DNA from: RBC038 sp041390625 | GTDB lineage: Bacteria; Chloroflexota; Dehalococcoidia; UBA2979 | NCBI GenBank assembly: GCA_041390625.1 | Contig: JAWKPM010000002.1 | Coordinates: forward strand, 124,001-188,000 | Direction: 5' to 3' | DNA: 64,000 nucleotides | Shown here: positions 61,164 through 64,000 of the stretch, piece by piece | Layout: every line of letters starts with the position of its first letter | Position numbering within the stretch: the first letter of the stretch is position 1 | The notes under the pieces: generated by a model | Told to the model about the DNA's origin: nothing | Database searches by the model: none | What the model saw: only the letters and a program-made list of their open reading frames with translations | Position numbers and translations under genes: made by a program

Positions 61164-61748
61164 TTAGTCGGCCACCGTCAAGCCCACCCAGCCCTCGAGG
61201 GACGAGCGGCGGCCGTGTCCATCAATGGTCGCCGTGCGCCATCTGAGGTGGTACCGCCCTGGTTGCGGCGGCCGTGAGCCGGCGGCTCGGGCAAGCGCGA
61301 ACCCGCGGAGCTCTTCGCCGGGTGACGCGGAAACCAGACGTTGCGAATAGTGCGGCCGTTGGTCCGGAGAGAGCCGGCGGGCGCTCACCTCGAACGAATC
61401 GTCAGAGCCGCCCGAACTGACTGGGACGACCCACGCCTGGACATCGCACGTCTGCGCCGAGGCGTTGCCGACGTTTCTCACGTCGACCCACAGTCCACCC
61501 GACTCAAGCCGAAACGCCGAGGGGACCAGCGCCGTCCGGCTGCGGTCCTTCAAGGTCTCCCACACGTGATACGCGAACGCGAGTGAAACCACCCCGACGA
61601 CATACGCCAGCAGTTGAAGCAGCGGTAAGCCGCGGTCGATGAGGATCAGGAGCGGTGGGAGCCAGGATGTGAGCAGCGCGACCGCTCGCAGTCGGCCAAT
61701 GAACAGCGCCAGCGGGCGGCGGCGAAGCGGGGCAAGATCGCGACTCAT
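61164..61748 (-). CDS. Membrane protein of unknown function
   Basis: A 194-residue protein with two N-terminal helices (about 18-37 and 42-61) and a beta-rich exported domain with two Trp-centred strands (GGLWVDVRNVG, VQAWVVPVSSG) that looks immunoglobulin-like. No family recognised. The ATG lies in ACCTCGATG, six bases after a TACCCT -10 box, suggesting a leaderless mRNA. Confidence 0.66.
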   Translation of the reverse strand: MSRDLAPLRRRPLALFIGRLRAVALLTSWLPPLLILIDRGLPLLQLLAYVVGVVSLAFAYHVWETLKDRSRTALVPSAFRLESGGLWVDVRNVGNASAQTCDVQAWVVPVSSGGSDDSFEVSARRLSPDQRPHYSQRLVSASPGEELRGFALARAAGSRPPQPGRYHLRWRTATIDGHGRRSSLEGWVGLTVAD

Positions 61749-61754
61749 CGAGGT

Positions 61755-61760
61755 AGGGTA
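61755..61760 (-). promoter_or_regulatory. -10 element giving a leaderless start
   Basis: TACCCT on the minus strand, six bases before the ATG at 61748. No clear -35 or ribosome site is visible. Confidence 0.4.
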
Positions 61761-61829
61761 GGGCCGAGTCGCGCAGGGGACTCAGTCAGCAGGCAGCTCG
61801 CTCAAGCCCGTTGCACCATTGGACTCCGA

Positions 61830-61906
61830 TGGTCGGGGCGCGCAGATTCGAACTGCGGGCCTCTGCGTCCCAAACGCAGCGCTCTGCCAGGCTGAGCTAC
61901 GCCCCG
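61830..61906 (-). tRNA. tRNA-Pro (TGG)
   Basis: A 77-nt cloverleaf on the minus strand with encoded CCA. The acceptor arm is CGGGGCG with CGCCCCG, starting with C as in tRNA-Pro. The anticodon stem CTGCG/CGCAG closes loop TTTGGGA, giving anticodon TGG (plus-strand 61870-61872). The T arm contains GTTCGAATC. Confidence 0.96.
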
Positions 61907-61919
61907 AGTGCCATCGACG

Positions 61920-62303
61920 CTACGCGGCGCACTGTTCGCACGTCAACGACTCGCTGCGCGCATAGCCGCACGAGGCGCACTCCCACCACTCGATGCCGCG
62001 CCGTCCGCCGCCGCCATGCTCGTGGCGTGCCACCACGGCCTCGCGACATCGAGGGCACCGACCAGCCTCGAGGGCGTCGAGTTGGGCATCTCGAGCCCGC
62101 CACGACCACAGCACGATGACGAGCGCCGCTGCGACCGCGACGCCGATGCCGCCGGCCGCCTCGCCGAGGCCCCAGCGAAACGCCAGTGCCCGGCCGGTCG
62201 CGTACCACCCGAAGGCGACGACCACGGACAGCAGCACCCAGGCCGACGTCTCGAGGCCGCCGCGCGAGAACCCTCGACCGAGCGCGCGGTGCTCTCGAGG
62301 CAT
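61920..62303 (-). CDS. Zinc-ribbon membrane protein
   Basis: A 127-residue protein with two N-terminal transmembrane helices (about 21-38 and 48-67) and a cytosolic zinc ribbon: CPRC near residue 83, CASC near residue 110 and CEQC at the C-terminus. It starts at an ATG that overlaps the pyrD stop (TGATG), so it is translationally coupled to pyrD. Function unknown; the ribbon may bind protein or nucleic acid. Confidence 0.7.
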   Translation of the reverse strand: MPREHRALGRGFSRGGLETSAWVLLSVVVAFGWYATGRALAFRWGLGEAAGGIGVAVAAALVIVLWSWRARDAQLDALEAGRCPRCREAVVARHEHGGGGRRGIEWWECASCGYARSESLTCEQCAA

Positions 62304-63232
62304 CAGTCGCGCCGCCGCGCCGCGCCCACGATCTCGCCGATCTTCGAGACCCCTTCGCGTTCGCAGAACGCCTCGATCTCCTCGCGCACGATCCAGGGCG
62401 CGCGTGGGTCGCGGAACGTGGCCGTCCCTACCTGAACCGCCGAGGCGCCGGCCATGATGAACTCGAGGGCGTCCCGTCCGTTCGAGATCCCGCCGCTGGC
62501 GATCACCGGCACGTCGACCACCGCCGAGACGAGGTACACGTGCCGAAGGGCGATCGGCTTGATCGCCGGCCCGGAGAGCCCCCCGAAGGTCGCGCCGATG
62601 ACCGGCCGCCGCTGCTCGATGTCGATCGCCATCGCGGGCACGGTGTTCATGATCGTGATCGCGTCGGCGCCCGCATCCTCGACCGCCCGCGCGACCGGGC
62701 GGATGTCCGTCACGTTCGGGGTCATCTTCACGGTGAACGGCAGCGAAGTCTGCGACCGCACCTCCGTCACCACGCTGGCAGCGACGTCCGGGTCCTGCCC
62801 GAACTCCATCCCGCCGACCTCGACGTTCGGGCACGAGATGTTGACCTCGAGGGCGGACACCCCCGGCACGCCATCGAGGCGTCGCGCCAGCTGCCCGAAC
62901 TCGGAGACGGTGTCGCCCATGATGTTGACGAATACGGGGACGTCCCAGCGCGCCCAGATCGGCGCGACCTGGCGAATGAGGGCGCCCACCCCGATGTTCT
63001 GGAACCCGATCGAGTTGATCATGCCGGCGGCGGTCTCGACCGTGCGCTGCTGTGGATTCCCCCGCCGCGCGCGCAGGGTCGTGCCCTTCGACACGATGCC
63101 GCCGAGCTCCTCGAGGTCGAAGCGCTTCGCGAACTCGATGCCGTTGGAGAACGTGCCTGACGCCGTCATCACGGGGTTCCGCAGGACGACGTCCTGCTTG
63201 CCCCCGGCGCCAATCGAGACCGAGAGGTCCAT
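62303..63232 (-). CDS. pyrD: Dihydroorotate dehydrogenase, class 1
   Basis: Oxidises dihydroorotate to orotate in pyrimidine synthesis. It has 309 residues. The catalytic Cys lies in NISCPNVEVGG near residue 130, the marker of class 1 enzymes, and FMN-binding segments GGISNGRDALEFI and GASAVQVGTA are present. Class 1B enzymes need the iron-sulfur subunit PyrK, which is not in this window. I start at the ATG at 63232, which has GAGGAGG five bases upstream, rather than at the longer frame start. Confidence 0.93.
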   Translation of the reverse strand: MDLSVSIGAGGKQDVVLRNPVMTASGTFSNGIEFAKRFDLEELGGIVSKGTTLRARRGNPQQRTVETAAGMINSIGFQNIGVGALIRQVAPIWARWDVPVFVNIMGDTVSEFGQLARRLDGVPGVSALEVNISCPNVEVGGMEFGQDPDVAASVVTEVRSQTSLPFTVKMTPNVTDIRPVARAVEDAGADAITIMNTVPAMAIDIEQRRPVIGATFGGLSGPAIKPIALRHVYLVSAVVDVPVIASGGISNGRDALEFIMAGASAVQVGTATFRDPRAPWIVREEIEAFCEREGVSKIGEIVGAARRRD

Positions 63233-63301
63233 CGAGGCCTCCTCGCGACCTCGATGATACTCGGGCGCGACGCTACCGCCCTCGATCTCACTCCGAAACG
63301 A

Positions 63302-63335
63302 CATCGAGGCGTCGCCGTTCGGCGACGCCTCGATG
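63302..63335 (-). terminator. Perfect 16-bp hairpin
   Basis: Arms 63302-63317 and 63320-63335 are perfectly complementary with only TT between them. It lies downstream of the small zinc-ribbon gene and upstream of pyrD on the minus strand, so it probably terminates the former. Both arms carry CATCGAGGCG / CGCCTCGATG. Confidence 0.75.
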
Positions 63336-63385
63336 GGATTGGCGTTCTCTGGCTCCTCGCGAAGGTAGCGAGGAGAGTTCGAGCG

Positions 63386-63622
63386 CTACTGCTCCTCGGC
63401 CAGCGAGACGTCCTTCGGCTTCGGGATGCGCAGCGAACTGCGCAGGTCATTCCGAAGCGTGTTCGTCTGCTCCCACATCACGTGCTCGGTCGAGTTCGCG
63501 AATACCTTGGCCTTGCCGCAGTGCTTGCAGCGCCCGCGGCTCTCACGGCCGTTCGGCGCCTCAATCACCCAGTGGTGCACACACTGGGCCGAGCGAGTCT
63601 TGCGAGCCACTTCCTGAGTCAT
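63386..63622 (-). CDS. Small zinc-ribbon protein
   Basis: A 78-residue soluble protein. QCVHHWVIE and GRCKHCGKAKVF provide three Cys and two His, enough for one zinc site, followed by a polar helical tail ending PKPKDVSLAEEQ. The ATG at 63622 follows GGAGG by seven bases. A strong promoter about 100 bases upstream suggests high expression. It may bind RNA or ribosomes, but no family assignment is certain. Confidence 0.75.
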   Translation of the reverse strand: MTQEVARKTRSAQCVHHWVIEAPNGRESRGRCKHCGKAKVFANSTEHVMWEQTNTLRNDLRSSLRIPKPKDVSLAEEQ

Positions 63623-63729
63623 GATCGTCCCTCCGTGGACGTTGGCGCCGTCACCTCCGTGGTGCGCGCCCCGGTTCCGATGCTCGATCCGCCCCCGCCG
63701 GGGGACCGCTGTCGTGTCCGGCGTTCCGA

Positions 63730-63758
63730 ACACTACCTCGCTACGAAGCTGTCGTCAA
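63730..63758 (-). promoter_or_regulatory. Promoter of the small zinc-ribbon gene
   Basis: On the minus strand TTGACG (63758-63753) and TAGTGT (63735-63730) are 17 bases apart, with an AT-rich stretch upstream that could act as an UP element. The predicted leader is about 100 bases. Confidence 0.68.
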
Positions 63759-63818
63759 CTTTTCCTTCAATAAAACGTTTCAAACCTCAGAAACGTCCTC
63801 GGAGTCCGATTCGTCCGA

Positions 63819-63847
63819 TTCCGCCTCGTCGGCTCGCTCCCTATACT
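63819..63847 (+). promoter_or_regulatory. Rightward promoter at the window edge
   Basis: TTCCGC at 63819-63824 and TATACT at 63842-63847 with a 17-base spacer; the -10 is the best in the window. It reads out of the right edge. Confidence 0.6.
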
Positions 63848-64000
63848 CGGGAGACTCGGCACTCCACCGGGTCGGCCCGGTGAATTCCGACACCATGCAC
63901 GCTACCGACGGACTGTTAAGGAAGCGTGCTTGTTCTAAGAACGATTCCCACGCGCTGCCGGTTCCCGGATCTCGGATTCCGACGCGCCGAATTGCGAGGT

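Larger units (their letters stand above)
63623..64000. other. AT-richer regulatory region at the right edge
   Basis: 378 bases with no firm gene. It carries the leftward promoter of the zinc-ribbon gene, an AT-rich patch at about 63755-63795 with the palindrome AAACGTTT, a rightward promoter at 63819-63847, and the dyad GTTCTAAGAAC near 63932. A frame opens at the ATG at 63895 and runs off the window, but its codon use is unlike the neighbours and I do not call it a gene. A long leader or an RNA gene to the right is possible. Confidence 0.45.

Noticed and set aside
61780..61829. Second tRNA next to tRNA-Pro
   Set aside because: The sequence does not form a cloverleaf with the required T arm.
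63895..64000. Frame opening with ATG near the right edge
   Set aside because: Only 35 codons are visible, codon use is atypical, and the region may be an RNA leader. Not enough evidence for a gene.
1..64000. CRISPR arrays, insertion sequences, integrases or phage genes
   Set aside because: No spaced direct-repeat array, transposase, integrase or phage structural protein was seen on either strand. The short repeats found do not have array architecture.

Overview
The window is a compact, high-G+C, chromosomal stretch with no phage, insertion sequence, CRISPR array or plasmid function that I can see. The gene set (CdaA-CdaR, GuaB3-type IMP dehydrogenase, FmdB-type zinc ribbons, a PspC-like domain, proton-pumping complex I, an SCP-x-like thiolase beside a DUF35 protein, several SDR enzymes) fits an aerobic, high-G+C member of the Chloroflexota, probably near the Dehalococcoidia. 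That placement is inferred from gene content, not from a marker tree.

Layout. 31-6179: argF, c-di-AMP synthesis (cdaA, cdaR), ribosome GTPase der, and glycerophospholipid genes plsY and gpsA. 6263-8306: HEAT-repeat protein, Nudix and GNAT operon. 8404-13251 (minus strand): two tandem SDR enzymes, a PHP phosphoesterase, and a thiolase-like protein with its DUF35 partner, likely acyl-CoA or steroid-like catabolism. 13612-23024: a nuo operon encoding NuoA, C, D, H, J, K, L, M and N but none of the iron-sulfur subunits, with a 62-residue extra protein between nuoK and nuoL. 23073-30356: ybeY, a lipoprotein, a methyltransferase, FmdB-like protein, an SDR, and the recO / recR / dnaX replication-repair group. 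30480-34671: DinB-like protein, a PspC-prenyl synthase fusion, TatD, GNAT and HAD genes. 34877-38859 (minus): metG, two paralogous small membrane proteins, and an arsR-AHSA1-AHSA1 operon with a clear dyad operator. 39230-40423: guaB3. 40520-47307 (minus): membrane and secreted proteins, a frameshifted vanW, prmC, prfA and hisS. 47425-53940: rel, a membrane protein, comM, a small HExxH protein and an epoxide hydrolase. 53977-61038: tRNA-Arg, two cyclophilins, an HD-GYP-type protein and a large GAF-GGDEF protein. 61164-63622 (minus): a membrane protein, tRNA-Pro, a zinc-ribbon membrane protein, pyrD and a small zinc-ribbon protein. The last 250 bases are AT-richer and carry two opposed promoters.

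Cross-cutting signals. (1) The pentamer CGAGG, mostly as TCGAGG, is far more common than base composition predicts. It is used in all reading frames, bends codon choice (Arg-Gly as CGA-GG, Ser-Arg as TCG-AGG), recurs in terminators, and in spacers is seen mainly in one orientation. (2) Many genes have a TAnnnT -10 box 6-7 bases before the start codon, implying leaderless mRNAs. (3) At least eight start codons sit in the string CCTCGATG. These genome-wide DNA-level signals are the least explained content of the window. Signalling is also dense: c-di-AMP, c-di-GMP turnover and (p)ppGpp genes all fall within 64 kb.
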